Part shown: in pieces, positions 18,860 to 28,664 of the stretch | Numbering within the stretch: position 1 is the stretch's first letter | Layout of the letters: each line of letters begins with the position of its first letter | NCBI RefSeq assembly: GCF_040819555.1 | Contig: NZ_CP161920.1 | Coordinates: forward strand, 1,239,001-1,303,000 | From: Nitratireductor sp. GISD-1A_MAKvit | GTDB taxonomy: Bacteria > Pseudomonadota > Alphaproteobacteria > Rhizobiales > Rhizobiaceae | Length of the DNA stretch: 64,000 nt | Direction of reading: 5' to 3' | Position numbers and translations under genes: made by a program | The notes under the pieces: model-generated | Database searches by the model: none | What the model saw: the letters and a program-made list of their open reading frames with translations, nothing else | What the model was told of the DNA's origin: nothing

Positions 18860-20641
18860 TCAGGGGGCCGCATCGGGCGTCGCTCCGAGTGGCGGCAGCC
18901 CACCGATGCCGGGCAATTGCAGACCGTTGTCCTGTTGTCCGCCGTCATCATTGCCGGGCGGCGAGCCAAAAGGAGAACTGCCAAGCCCGCCTGGCAGACC
19001 GAAACCGGGTGTGCCGTTGCCTTCATTGCCAAAGGACGGGATCGTGATCTCCATGTCGTCCGGATTGGCGGTGCTCTCCTGCTTGTAGTGCGTGACGAGA
19101 CCTGGAAATGAAATCACGATGATGATCATCAGGAACTGGATGATGATGAAGGGGATCGCACCCTTGTAGATTTCAGTCGTCTTCACGGCAGGCAGAACGC
19201 GTCCGGAAATCTCGTCTTTCCATTCCTTCATTGGCGCAATGGAGCGTAGATAGAAAAGCGAAAATCCGAAGGGCGGTGTCAGGAATGAAGTCTGCAGATT
19301 GATGCCCAGTATGACACCGAACCAGATGAGATCGATGCCCAGCGTTTCGGCCGCTGGCACCAGAAGCGGAACCATGATGAATGCAATCTCGAAGAAATCG
19401 AGAAAACAGCCCAGAATGAAAACGATGACGGTCACCGTCAGAAGGAAGCCGATCTCCCCGCCGGGAAGCGCCAGTAGCAGCTCTTCGATCCATTCATTGC
19501 CGTTGATGCCGTAAAATGTCAGGCCGAAGACGCGTGCGCCGATCAGAATGAACATGACGAAGGCGGCGAGCTTCGTTGTGGCATCAAGTGCCTGTTTCAG
19601 GACGGAGAACGAAAGCCGGCGCTTGACCAGTGCCAGCACGAGCGCTCCTGTCGCGCCCATCGCCCCGCCTTCGGTCGGTGTGGCAATGCCAAGAAAAATC
19701 GTTCCGAGAACGAGGAAGATCAGCGCGAGAGGCGGTATCAGCACGATCACGACCTGTTCGGCAAGCCGCGACAGGATATTCAGTTTGAGGTGCCGATTTG
19801 CAAGACTGACGACCAGCGCGAAAACCGTTGCCGCGGTCGCTGCCCAGACCAGCCGGACCTCGTCGCGCATGTCCGCAAAGATCGTATGATAGGTGATGAA
19901 ATAGAGCGCAACCGACGCGGCCATCAGCAAGGCCAGCGACGTGACGCCGCCACCAAGGGTGCGGGTCTCGGGCGGCAGCGCCGGAGCCCAGTCCGGTTTG
20001 ACAATGGTCACGGCGAAGACGAGCAGGCAGTATGCTCCAATGATGATCAGGGCCGGCAGCAGAGCACCCACATACATGTCACCGACCGATCGTCCGAGCT
20101 GGTCGGCCATCACGATCAGCACGAGAGAGGGCGGCACGATCTGCGCGAGCGTGCCCGACGCAGCGATGGTGCCGGTCGCAAATCCGCGATTGTAGTTGTA
20201 GCGCATCATGATCGGCAGAGAGATGAGCCCCATCGCGATCACCGAAGCTGCAACCACACCGGTGGTCGCCGCCAGCAGGGCCCCCACGAGAACGGCCGCA
20301 TAGGCAAGCCCGCCGCGCACTGGGCCGAAGAGCTGGCCGATCGTGTCGAGGAGATCCTCTGCCATCCGTGACCGCTCCAGGATCAGTCCCATGAAGGTGA
20401 AGAACGGGATGGCGAGCAGGGTGTCATTGTACATGATCCCGTAAATGCGTTCGGGGTGGGACTGCAGGAGCGGCCAGAAGAGCCGGATCTCGCTCGAAAT
20501 ATGCGAGAGTTCGACGCCGATCACGAAAAACAGCAGGCCGCCCGCCGCCAGGGTGAAGGCGACCGGGTAGCCGACAAGCAGCATTGCCATGACAGTGACG
20601 AACATGATGGGCGCGAGATTGTGCGCAATCAGGTCAATCAT
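18860..20641 (-). CDS. dctM: TRAP transporter large permease subunit (DctM), long form with Gly/Pro-rich tail
   Basis: A 593-residue membrane protein with about 12-14 hydrophobic segments, carrying the sodium-coupled transport path. Family blocks are MLLVGYPVAFTLAAGG, AGALLPALIIIG-type segments and GVILGINLQTSFLTPPFGFS. It is longer than the usual 430 residues because of an enlarged middle and a hydrophilic tail of about 60 residues rich in Gly, Pro, Asn and Asp (EGNGTPGFGLPGGLGSSPFG). The ATG at 20641 is chosen because the region upstream belongs to dctQ; the two genes overlap by 8 bases. Together they form the permease for the TakP-like binder on the opposite strand. Confidence 0.9.
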   Translation of the reverse strand: MIDLIAHNLAPIMFVTVMAMLLVGYPVAFTLAAGGLLFFVIGVELSHISSEIRLFWPLLQSHPERIYGIMYNDTLLAIPFFTFMGLILERSRMAEDLLDTIGQLFGPVRGGLAYAAVLVGALLAATTGVVAASVIAMGLISLPIMMRYNYNRGFATGTIAASGTLAQIVPPSLVLIVMADQLGRSVGDMYVGALLPALIIIGAYCLLVFAVTIVKPDWAPALPPETRTLGGGVTSLALLMAASVALYFITYHTIFADMRDEVRLVWAATAATVFALVVSLANRHLKLNILSRLAEQVVIVLIPPLALIFLVLGTIFLGIATPTEGGAMGATGALVLALVKRRLSFSVLKQALDATTKLAAFVMFILIGARVFGLTFYGINGNEWIEELLLALPGGEIGFLLTVTVIVFILGCFLDFFEIAFIMVPLLVPAAETLGIDLIWFGVILGINLQTSFLTPPFGFSLFYLRSIAPMKEWKDEISGRVLPAVKTTEIYKGAIPFIIIQFLMIIIVISFPGLVTHYKQESTANPDDMEITIPSFGNEGNGTPGFGLPGGLGSSPFGSPPGNDDGGQQDNGLQLPGIGGLPPLGATPDAAP

Positions 20642-21242
20642 CGCGCTTCTCCTCCATCTCGATGGCAGCTTCGGCCGCCGGGTGCGTATCATGCTGCGGG
20701 GTCGGTTCGTCGATCAGGTTTTGCAGAACCGCGTAACGCTTGATGATCTCAGAGAAGGCCTGTGCCGTCAGAAGAATGAAGCCGGCCAGCACCATGAATT
20801 TGGCCGGCCAGATGGTGAGACCGCTGGCATTCGCCGAGATCTCGCCCGAAAGGAAGGACCGCTGGAACCAGGGCCAGCTCAGCCAGACGATCAATGAGAC
20901 GAACGGCAGCAAAAATACGATGTGACAGAAAAGATCGATCCAGTCCCGGGTGCGTTTCGAGAACATGTTCGACACGATGTCGATGCGAATGTGCTCGTTG
21001 CGCTGCAGCGTGTAGGCGGAAGCCAGCATGAACACGGTCCCGTAGAGATACCATTGCAGCTCGAGCAGGCTGTTGGATGCCCGGGGGATCGGCAGAAAGG
21101 CCGGCAGGCCATCTCCCACGAAGCGAACGATTGCGTTGTATGCCGAAACAAGCACCGCAACGAGGATCAGCCAGGAGACCTGCTTTCCAATGAATTGATT
21201 GACAGCATCAATAAGGCGCGAAAGGCCAATGAGCCCCGCCAT
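20634..21242 (-). CDS. dctQ: TRAP transporter small permease subunit (DctQ)
   Basis: A 202-residue protein with four transmembrane segments (for example SWLILVAVLVSAYNAIVRFV and WIDLFCHIVFLLPFVSLIVW) and the typical block QRNEHIRIDIVSNMFSKRTR in the first cytoplasmic loop. It overlaps the downstream dctM start by 8 bases, so the two are translationally coupled. The tail is acidic (EMEEKRDD). It starts divergently from the second TRAP binding-protein gene. Confidence 0.9.
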   Translation of the reverse strand: MAGLIGLSRLIDAVNQFIGKQVSWLILVAVLVSAYNAIVRFVGDGLPAFLPIPRASNSLLELQWYLYGTVFMLASAYTLQRNEHIRIDIVSNMFSKRTRDWIDLFCHIVFLLPFVSLIVWLSWPWFQRSFLSGEISANASGLTIWPAKFMVLAGFILLTAQAFSEIIKRYAVLQNLIDEPTPQHDTHPAAEAAIEMEEKRDD

Positions 21243-21539
21243 GCGTACCTCCCAGCAATGTGTTCCCCCCGGATCCTTTTTTGTGATTCTCGGGTCTTAT
21301 GCTTTGTGTTGCATCTTCAGCCTGCCTTCAAGTGAGCCAATAGTCGACATTGGAACGGTCGGGCAGGGGCCGGCGCCAAAATGCGCTTCTCGCGTGGATT
21401 GTCGCCTAGACAGTTATGCTTGTGCGTGTATTGATAGATCTTAGCGGTGCCGTAGGTTGTTGACTATGGCGCTGTAGAAGAGTCGAAGAGGCCGTTCCGC
21501 GGCCCTTTTTTTCGCATGATGTTCTTTTGGGAGGTATTC
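21243..21539. other. Intergenic region between dctQ and the second TRAP binding protein
   Basis: About 297 bases with no convincing coding frame. It must hold the promoter of the minus-strand dctQM and that of the plus-strand binding protein. It also holds a terminator-like hairpin at 21490-21511 and a GGGAGG ribosome-binding site just before ATG 21540. Confidence 0.6.
21490..21511 (+). terminator. Hairpin with T-run upstream of the second TRAP binding-protein gene
   Basis: GGCCG (21490-21494) pairs with CGGCC (21500-21504) around a 5-base loop and is followed by CTTTTTTT. It lies in a gap with no upstream plus-strand gene. It therefore could end a short RNA or act as an attenuator in the leader of the gene at 21540. 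Confidence 0.5.
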
Positions 21540-22634
21540 ATGGATCGTCGTTCTTTCCTCATGAAAGCGGGCCTGGCCGGTGCCGGGGCGGGTGCTACCG
21601 CGTTAGCCACGCCTGCGATCGCGCAGGGCAACCAGACCTGGCGCATGGTCACCACGTGGCCGAAGAATTTTCCGGGTCTGGGTGTTGGCGCCCAGCGGCT
21701 TGCAGATCGCATCACGGCAGCTTCGGACGGTCGGCTGACCGTGCAGGTCTATTCCGCGGGTGAACTCGTTCCGCCGCTGCAGTCGCTTGACGCCGTGATC
21801 GACGGTTCGGCCGAGATGAGCCACGGTGCGGCTTATTACTGGCAGAACAAGAGCCCGGCCCTGTCCTTCTTCACCGGTGTGCCCTACGGCATGACCTCGC
21901 GTGAAATGGCGGCTTGGGTCCGCTATATGGGCGGGCAGGAGATCTGGGACGAGATCTACGACCAGTTCGGCGTTCAGGGCTTCCTGTCCGGCGATACGGG
22001 CACGCAGGCCGGTGGCTGGTTCCGCGAGGAGCTGACGGGTCTCGATTCCGTAAAGGGACTGCGCTTCCGCACACCGGGCCTTGGTGGCCGGGTATGGGAG
22101 AAGCTTGGCGCCACGGTGACCAACATGGCTGCCGGCGAAATCTTCCAGGCGCTTCAGTCGGGCACGCTTGATGCGGCCGAGTTCGTCGGTCCCTACAACG
22201 ACCTGGCGCTCGGTTTCTACCAGGTTGCCAAGAATTACTACTTCCCGAGCTTTGTGGAACCGGGACTGGCTACCGAGCTGGTGGTCAACAAGTCCAAGTA
22301 TCAGGAGCTGTCCTCCGATCTGCAGGCGATCGTCAAGGATGTCTGTCAGGCGGAATATGATCAGGTGGCCTCGGATTTCTACGCCAATGACCCGCGTGCC
22401 CTGAAGACCCTCGTCGATGAGCACGGCGTCAATGTGCGCCAGTTCCCCGACGATATCGTCGAGGCTGGTGCGAAGGCCGCGGCCGAGATCCTCGGCGAGC
22501 TGCGAGATTCCGGTGACGCGCTGACGAAGAAGACGACCGAGAGCTTCATCGAGTCGCTCAACATCCTGCGCACCCGCACGGAAGGCACGGACGGTGCTTT
22601 CGTCGAGGCGCGCAAGAAATACTTCTCGATCTGA
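21540..22634 (+). CDS. TRAP transporter substrate-binding protein (DctP family), second system
   Basis: A 364-residue periplasmic binding protein. MDRRSFLMKAGLAGAG with ATPAIAQ is a twin-arginine signal peptide. Mature blocks WRMVTTWPKNFPGLGVGAQR, GDTGTQAGGWFREEL, DAAEFVGPYNDLALGF and YYFPSFVEPG place it in the same branch as the TakP-like protein at 17628, but it is clearly diverged from it. The ATG at 21540 follows GGGAGG by 5 bases; the eight-codon longer start at 21516 is unlikely. It is convergent with its dctM/dctQ partners. The ligand is unknown; carboxylic or 2-oxo acids are likely for the branch. Confidence 0.9.
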   Translation: MDRRSFLMKAGLAGAGAGATALATPAIAQGNQTWRMVTTWPKNFPGLGVGAQRLADRITAASDGRLTVQVYSAGELVPPLQSLDAVIDGSAEMSHGAAYYWQNKSPALSFFTGVPYGMTSREMAAWVRYMGGQEIWDEIYDQFGVQGFLSGDTGTQAGGWFREELTGLDSVKGLRFRTPGLGGRVWEKLGATVTNMAAGEIFQALQSGTLDAAEFVGPYNDLALGFYQVAKNYYFPSFVEPGLATELVVNKSKYQELSSDLQAIVKDVCQAEYDQVASDFYANDPRALKTLVDEHGVNVRQFPDDIVEAGAKAAAEILGELRDSGDALTKKTTESFIESLNILRTRTEGTDGAFVEARKKYFSI

Positions 22635-22649
22635 TCTCGGTTGAGGTCG

Positions 22650-22685
22650 ACGAAAAAGCCCGGCATCGCGCCGGGCTTTTTTGTT
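22650..22685. terminator. Bidirectional Rho-independent terminator
   Basis: AAAAAGCCCGGC (22653-22664) pairs with GCCGGGCTTTTT (22670-22681) around a 5-base loop. A runs on one side and T runs on the other serve both convergent genes, the binding protein and dctM. Confidence 0.88.
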
Positions 22686-22704
22686 GCCTGTTGTGTTTCA
22701 GGTC

Positions 22705-24096
22705 CTAGCTGTAGATCGCTCTCGGCAGCCAGGTCGCGATCTCCGGAAACATGAACATGATCGCTATGGCCAGAAGCTGAAGCAGCACGAAGGGCAGAAC
22801 CCCCTTGTAGATCATCGACGTCTTCACTGAATCCGGCGCGACCCCGCGCAGATAGAACAGCGCGAAGCCGAAAGGCGGTGTCAGGAAGCTTGTCTGAAGG
22901 TTCACGCCGACCAGTACGCCGAGCCAGACCGGGTCCACATCGAGCGCCAGCAGGATCGGTGCGGTGATCGGGATCACGATGAAGATGATCTCGAACGTGT
23001 CGAGGATGAAACCCAGCAGGAACATGATGAACATGACAACGGCCACTGCCGCCAGCGTGCCGCCCGGCAGGTTGGCGAGGAACTCATGCACCAGATCGTC
23101 GCCACCCATGAGACGGAAGACGATGGAAAAGACCGAAGCGCCGAACAGGATGATGAACACCATACAGGTGATGGAGGCGGTAGCGATCGCCGTTTCCCGC
23201 AGCACGGCAAAGGAGAGCCGCCAGCGCAAGGCCGCAAGCACCATGGCGCCGACGGCGCCCACGGAGGCGGCTTCCGTCGGCGTTGCAATGCCGCCGAGGA
23301 TGGAGCCGAGAACAGCCATGATCAGCAGGAGCGGGGGCAAGAGCGCGACGGCGACCTCGCCCATCAATTCCTTCTTCTCTTCCGGCGGAACCGGTGTGGC
23401 CGGGCAGGAGGCTGGATCGAAAATCGCCTTTAGAAGCGTCCATCCGAGGTAAAGGCCGACCAAAAGCACACCGGGAAGAAGCGCGCCCGCAAAGAGGTCG
23501 CCAACCGATACGGGAACCGGGGCGAAATTGCCCTTCGCCATCTGAACCTGCGCGTTAATCCCCGACAGCATGTCGCCCATGAAGATGAGAACCGTGGAGG
23601 GCGGGATGATCTGGCCGAGCGTGCCGGAAGCGCAGATGACGCCGGTGGCAAGCTTCGGATCGTAATTCGCGCGCAGCATCGCCGGAAGCGAGATCAGGCC
23701 CATGGTCACGACGGTCGCACCCACCACGCCGGTGGATGCGGCCAGAAGCGCGCCGACGATGATGACCGACATGCCAAGCCCGCCGCGCAGATTGCCGAAC
23801 AGCTTGCCCATGGTCAAAAGCAGTTGCTCGGCGATTTTGGAGCGCTCCAGCATCACGCCCATGAAGATGAAGAGCGGCACAGCCACCAGCACTTCATTGG
23901 TCATGTAGCCGATATAGCGGTTTGCCAGGCTGCCCAGGTTTGACGGGTCGAAAACGCCGAACCACATGCCGACAAGACCGAACATGAGCGACACGCCGGC
24001 CAGCGTGAAGGCGACGGGAAAACCCAGAAGAAGAAAGCCGATAATGCCGAAGAACATGAGCCCCGAAAGGAGCTCCCCAATCAGAACCGGATCCAT
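22705..24096 (-). CDS. dctM: TRAP transporter large permease subunit (DctM), second system
   Basis: A 463-residue membrane protein of the usual DctM length with about 12 hydrophobic segments. It shows GFPVAFTLAGVSLMFGLVGM near the N-terminus, the conserved GALLAASTGVVGATVVTMGL, IPPSTVLIFMGDML and GVNLQTSFLTPPFGFALFYL. It transports the ligand of the binding protein at 21540 together with the small subunit encoded upstream. The start ATG overlaps the stop of dctQ by one base. Confidence 0.92.
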   Translation of the reverse strand: MDPVLIGELLSGLMFFGIIGFLLLGFPVAFTLAGVSLMFGLVGMWFGVFDPSNLGSLANRYIGYMTNEVLVAVPLFIFMGVMLERSKIAEQLLLTMGKLFGNLRGGLGMSVIIVGALLAASTGVVGATVVTMGLISLPAMLRANYDPKLATGVICASGTLGQIIPPSTVLIFMGDMLSGINAQVQMAKGNFAPVPVSVGDLFAGALLPGVLLVGLYLGWTLLKAIFDPASCPATPVPPEEKKELMGEVAVALLPPLLLIMAVLGSILGGIATPTEAASVGAVGAMVLAALRWRLSFAVLRETAIATASITCMVFIILFGASVFSIVFRLMGGDDLVHEFLANLPGGTLAAVAVVMFIMFLLGFILDTFEIIFIVIPITAPILLALDVDPVWLGVLVGVNLQTSFLTPPFGFALFYLRGVAPDSVKTSMIYKGVLPFVLLQLLAIAIMFMFPEIATWLPRAIYS

Positions 24097-24668
24097 CAGA
24101 CGTTTGCCTCCGGCTGCTCTTCGTCATTGGTTTGGTATCTCAGTTTTACCGGCAGAAGGGCCTCATTGCCGCTGAGGACAAGGATCGAGCGCAGCGCCAT
24201 GGCAATGCCTTGCAGGGCGAGCAGCACGGCAAAGCCGAGAATGAAGCCCTTGAGAATGAAGAGCCCCGGCATGCCACCGACATTGGCAGAAGCTTCACCC
24301 AGCCGCCAGGAGCGGCTGACGAAGCTCCATCCGTAATAGAACACGATCCAGGAGAACGGCAGCAGGAAAAGGACAACGCCGATCAGATCCACGACTGCCT
24401 TGCGTCGTGTGCTCGCCGGCCGGTAGAAAATGTCGACCCGCACATGGTCGTTTCGAAGAAGGGCAAAGCCGGCCACGGCGGTGAACATCGCTCCGTTCAG
24501 CCAGATATAGAGGTCCTGCATCCACACAAAGCTCGTCGAAAAGACGTAGCGCTGTACCACGACAGTGAAGCACACCAGCACGATGGCCAGTGAAAGCCAT
24601 GAAAAAACATTGCCGACAAGGGCATTCAGACCGCTGATTAAGCGGACCAGAAAGGCGATTGCGCGCAC
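24096..24668 (-). CDS. dctQ: TRAP transporter small permease subunit (DctQ), second system
   Basis: A four-helix membrane protein of about 190 residues, with IAFLVRLISGLNALVGNVFS, the conserved LLRNDHVRVDIFYRPASTRR loop and DLIGVVLFLLPFSWIVFYYG. The frame opens at 24782, but GTG 24668 is chosen: a GGAGGG ribosome-binding site sits about 9 bases before it, and the upstream part is unlike the family. It overlaps dctM by one base. Confidence 0.88.
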   Translation of the reverse strand: MRAIAFLVRLISGLNALVGNVFSWLSLAIVLVCFTVVVQRYVFSTSFVWMQDLYIWLNGAMFTAVAGFALLRNDHVRVDIFYRPASTRRKAVVDLIGVVLFLLPFSWIVFYYGWSFVSRSWRLGEASANVGGMPGLFILKGFILGFAVLLALQGIAMALRSILVLSGNEALLPVKLRYQTNDEEQPEANV

Positions 24669-25116
24669 GGTCAGTTCCCTCCACAGCTGGCGCACATCGC
24701 GAGTGGCGCGTGATGGTGTGCCATGAGACCCTCTTGCGTTTCCCCAATACGGGCGGAAGTTGTTCCCTGTCCTGCCCTTCAACCTGATAACCAGGCAGCG
24801 ATTGATTAGCAGCTTTGTTTCTGGTGAAAAAGTAACCGGGCGAGAAAAGTCGCCTTTTTGCCTTTCGGGCCTAAATTATGAAGTGAATAGGCCCGACTGG
24901 CTGCTGCGCTCGGGGTGCAGGCAGGTATACTACGGTCAGATTCGTGCGCGGTTCATGTGGCTCGACTAATAAAGTGTCCCCGCAAATGCCGTGTTTTGTG
25001 TTGGCGTTGCTCATTCTTGTGGAGCCCGCAAATTCGTTTGACGGGATGCCGGGCGGATAGAAAACTATCCCTGCGGATACGCTTCCAACCGTATTTCGCG
25101 GAGGAGGAAAACATAT
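24669..25116. other. Divergent intergenic region
   Basis: About 450 bases without a convincing gene, between the minus-strand dctQM pair and the plus-strand oxidoreductase. It contains an inverted repeat GGGCCTA-N14-TAGGCCC (24867-24873 and 24888-24894), an AT-rich stretch around 24870-24890, and a strong GGAGGAGGAAAA ribosome-binding site before ATG 25117. Promoters for both directions are expected here. The repeat is a possible operator, with no known match. Confidence 0.5.
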
Positions 25117-28100
25117 ATGACGCTTCACAACGTCACGCTCGACGACAAGTTCGATTTAGCCAGGGAGCGCATCTTCGTTTCCGGTGCACAGGCGATTGTC
25201 CGAATGCTTTTGATGCAGCGCGAGCGAGATCGACGTGCGGGGCTGAACACTGCCGGTTTTGTCTCCGGGTATCGCGGGTCGCCCATTGGCGGGCTCGATC
25301 TGCAGCTCTGGAAGGCGAAGAAGCAGCTCGAAGCGGCCAATGTCATCTTCCAGCCCGGCCTGAACGAGGAACTGGCGGCAACCGCCTGCTGGGGCTCGCA
25401 GCAGGCCGAGCTTCTGGGGGAAGGCAAATATGACGGTGTGTTCGGCGTCTGGTACGGCAAGGGCCCGGGCGTAGACCGTTCCGGCGACGTATTTCGCCAC
25501 GCCAACCACGCTGGATCTTCAAAACATGGCGGTGTACTGGCGCTCATGGGCGATGACCACACAGCCGAATCCTCCACTGTGGCCAATGCCAGCGAATTCG
25601 CTTTCGTTGACGCGATGATCCCGATCCTGAATCCCGCCGGCGTTCAGGAACTTATCGATTATGGCCTCTATGGCTATGCGCTGTCACGCTTTGCTGGCAC
25701 CTGGACCGCCATCAAATGCGTCAAGGACAACATTGAATCGACAGCCGCCGTGGATGTTTCGCTCGAACGGCTGAACATCGTCACGCCGGAATTCGACATG
25801 CCGCCGGGCGGTCTCAACATCCGCAACGAGATCAACATGCTGGGCCAGGAGGCGCGGCTCTACGATTACAAGCGCGCTGCGGCTGCCGCCTTCGTGCAGG
25901 CGAACGGGCTCAATCGCATCGTCTATTCGGGCGGGGCAAAGCCGAAGATCGGCATCGTCACACTCGGCAAGAGCTATCTCGACACGCGGCAGGCGCTGGA
26001 CGATCTGGGCATTGATGAAGCGCGCGCCAACCAGCTTGGCATCCGCCTCTTCAAGGTGGCCTGCCCCTGGCCCTTCGACATCGAGCACATGCGCGATTTC
26101 GCGCGCGGTCTCGACATGGTCATCGTGGTGGAGGAGAAGCGTTCCCTGGTCGAGGTCCAGCTGAGGGAAAATCTCTACGGCACCGCCAATCAGCCGGAGA
26201 TCATCGGCAAGGTGGATGAAAAGGGAAGCCGGCTTTTCGCTCCCACCGCAGCGCTCGACCCCAACGAGATCGCGATCGCCATAGGCGAACGGATTCTCCG
26301 CGTCATAGGCCCATCGGAAGAGATTTCCGCGCATGTTTCACGGCTGAGGCAGTTTCAGGCCATGCTCGCCGACACGCAGGACGTTTCCGGCCGCACGCCC
26401 TATTTCTGTTCCGGCTGTCCTCACAACACCTCCACCAATGTTCCCGAAGGCTCCATTGCCGGCGGCGGGATTGGCTGTCACTTCATGGCAACCTGGATGG
26501 ACCGTTCAAACATCGGTTTCACTGCCATGGGCGGCGAGGGCGCACAGTTCATCGGTCAGGCTCCGTTCTCGAAACGCGAGCACTTTTTCCAGAATCTCGG
26601 TGATGGCACCTACAATCACTCCGGTTCCATGGCGATCCGGTTTGCCATCGCGTCGGGTGCAAACATCACCTACAAGATTCTCTACAACGACGCCGTTGCG
26701 ATGACCGGCGGGCAGCCGCACGAAGGCGGTCTGACGGTTGACATGATCGCCGATCAGGTGCGCGCGGAGGGTGTGGAGCGCATTGCCGTTGTCAGCGACG
26801 AGCCGGAAAAATATGCCGGTGTCGTCAAGTTTCCTAAAGGAACCACCATCAGCCACCGCGATGATCTCGATCAGGTCCAGCGCGAACTGCGCGAGGTGAA
26901 GGGCGTCTCGGTTCTGCTTTACGATCAGACCTGTGCCGCAGAAAAGCGCCGCCGGCGCAAGCGCGGCACATTTCCCGATCCCGACAAACGGGTCGTGATC
27001 AATGAGCTTGTCTGCGAGGGATGCGGAGACTGCGGCGTCAAATCGAACTGCGTGTCCGTGCAGCCGCAGGAGACCGAGTTTGGCCGCAAGCGCCGCATCG
27101 ACCAGTCCAGCTGCAACAAGGACTTTTCCTGCGTCAATGGTTTCTGCCCCTCCTTCGTCACCGTGCATGGGGCGAAGCTCAAAAAGGCCCGGGGCGTAAA
27201 CGGGCAAAGCGATCCCCTGGAAGGGGTGCCGGAGCCGAAGCTTCACGACCTTTCGCGTGGCTGGTCTGCCGTGGTTGACGGGATCGGTGGCACCGGTGTC
27301 GTCACCATCGGCGCGATCGTTGGCATGGCTGCGCACCTGGAGGGCAAGGGTGCGGGCATCATCGACATGGCTGGCCTGGCGCAGAAGGGGGGTGCCGTCT
27401 TCACACATCTCCGGGTCGCCCCGACACCGGAAGACATCCACGCCATCCGCGTTTCCGCCGGAGAGGCCGACCTCATTCTGGGGTGTGATCTGGTGGTGTC
27501 TGGCACCCGCAACGTGCTTGCTGCAGCGCGTGCCGGCCACACCCTGTTCATGGCCAACATCGCGGAAGTCATGCCGGGAGATTTCGCCCGTTCCGCCGAC
27601 TTCTCTCTCCCCACCGAGCGCCTCAAGAAGGCGATCCGTGAAGCGGGCCGGCGAGGACAGGGCGCACTTTTTCGATGCGACGCACACGGCCACCATCCTG
27701 TTCGGCAATTCGGTGGGCACCAACATGTTCATGCTCGGCATGGCCTATCAGCTCGGTGGTCTTCCGGTCTCGGCCGAGGCGATCGAAAAGGCGATCGAAC
27801 TCAACGGCCAGGCCGTTTCCATGAATGTATCCGCATTCCGGTGGGGGCGCCGCGCCGCGCACGAGCCCGACCATGTGAACAGGCTGGTTGCCCGATCCTC
27901 AAACGAGGAAGCCGTTCACGCACTGTCGCAGTCCCTCGATGAGGTGATCGACCGGCGCCAGCGCTTTCTGGTGCAGTACCAGAATGAAGCCTATGCGCAG
28001 CGCTACAGCACCCGCATTGCCAGACTTCGCGCCGCAGAGGCCGAGGTTCTGCCTGGTTCTACTGCGGTCACGGAGGCAGCGGCCCGCGGTCTCTTCAAGC

Positions 28101-28597
28101 TGATGGCCATCAAGGATAAATATGAGGTTGCGAGGCTCTATTCCGACGGCTCCTTCAGGCGGCAGCTTGCAGCGGAGTTCGCCAGTTATGAAAAGCTTGA
28201 ATTCCATCTGGCGCCGCCGATCCTCGGGCGCCGTGACGCTGCGGGAAACCCCAGAAAATCCAGTTTCGGTCCCTGGATGATGCCCCTGTTCGGCCTGCTC
28301 GCGCGCCTGCGTGGGCTCCGGGGCACTGTGTTCGATGTTTTCGGTTACAGTGAAGAGCGGCGGATGGAGCGGCAATTGCTTGCCGACTACGAAGCGGATC
28401 TGAATCTCATCGAAAAACACCTTTCACCCAAGCGCGTCAACGCCGCCCTTGCACTGGCTTCCCTACCTTCCATCATTCGCGGATATGGGCATATCAAGGA
28501 AGCGAACGCCTTGAAAGCAAAGGAAGAACGCCTCAGGCTCATCCGGCGCCTCGAAAATGGCGATGAAGAGGGGCCGGTGCTGAGAGCGGCGGAGTAG
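25117..28597 (+). CDS. Fused indolepyruvate ferredoxin oxidoreductase-type enzyme (IorAB-like, single-base frameshift)
   Basis: A large fused 2-oxo acid oxidoreductase of about 1159 residues that decarboxylates arylpyruvates or branched-chain 2-oxo acids to acyl-CoA, using thiamine diphosphate and iron-sulfur clusters. The first part contains FVSGYRGSPIGGLDLQLWKA, GLNEELAAT, the TPP region FTAMGGEGAQFIGQAPF and a cysteine-rich cluster region near residues 630-680 (NELVCEGCGDCGVKSNC). The second part is the gamma-type domain (GIGGTGVVTIGAIVGMAAHL). The frame breaks at 27645-27647: KKAIREA is in one frame and AGEDRAHFFDATHTATIL in the next. Removing one G from GCGGGCCGGCG restores it. Such fused enzymes are common in proteobacteria. 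Confidence 0.92.
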
Positions 28598-28664
28598 CCG
28601 GCTTTCGTCAACTTGTGGCGCAAGGGCTGAAATAAACGTTTGTTAAAGCTGTTTTGCCATAAGT

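Noticed and set aside
24867..24894. GGGCCTA-N14-TAGGCCC as a terminator
   Set aside because: The loop is long, there is no T-run, and it lies mid-way in a divergent promoter region; at best it is an operator.
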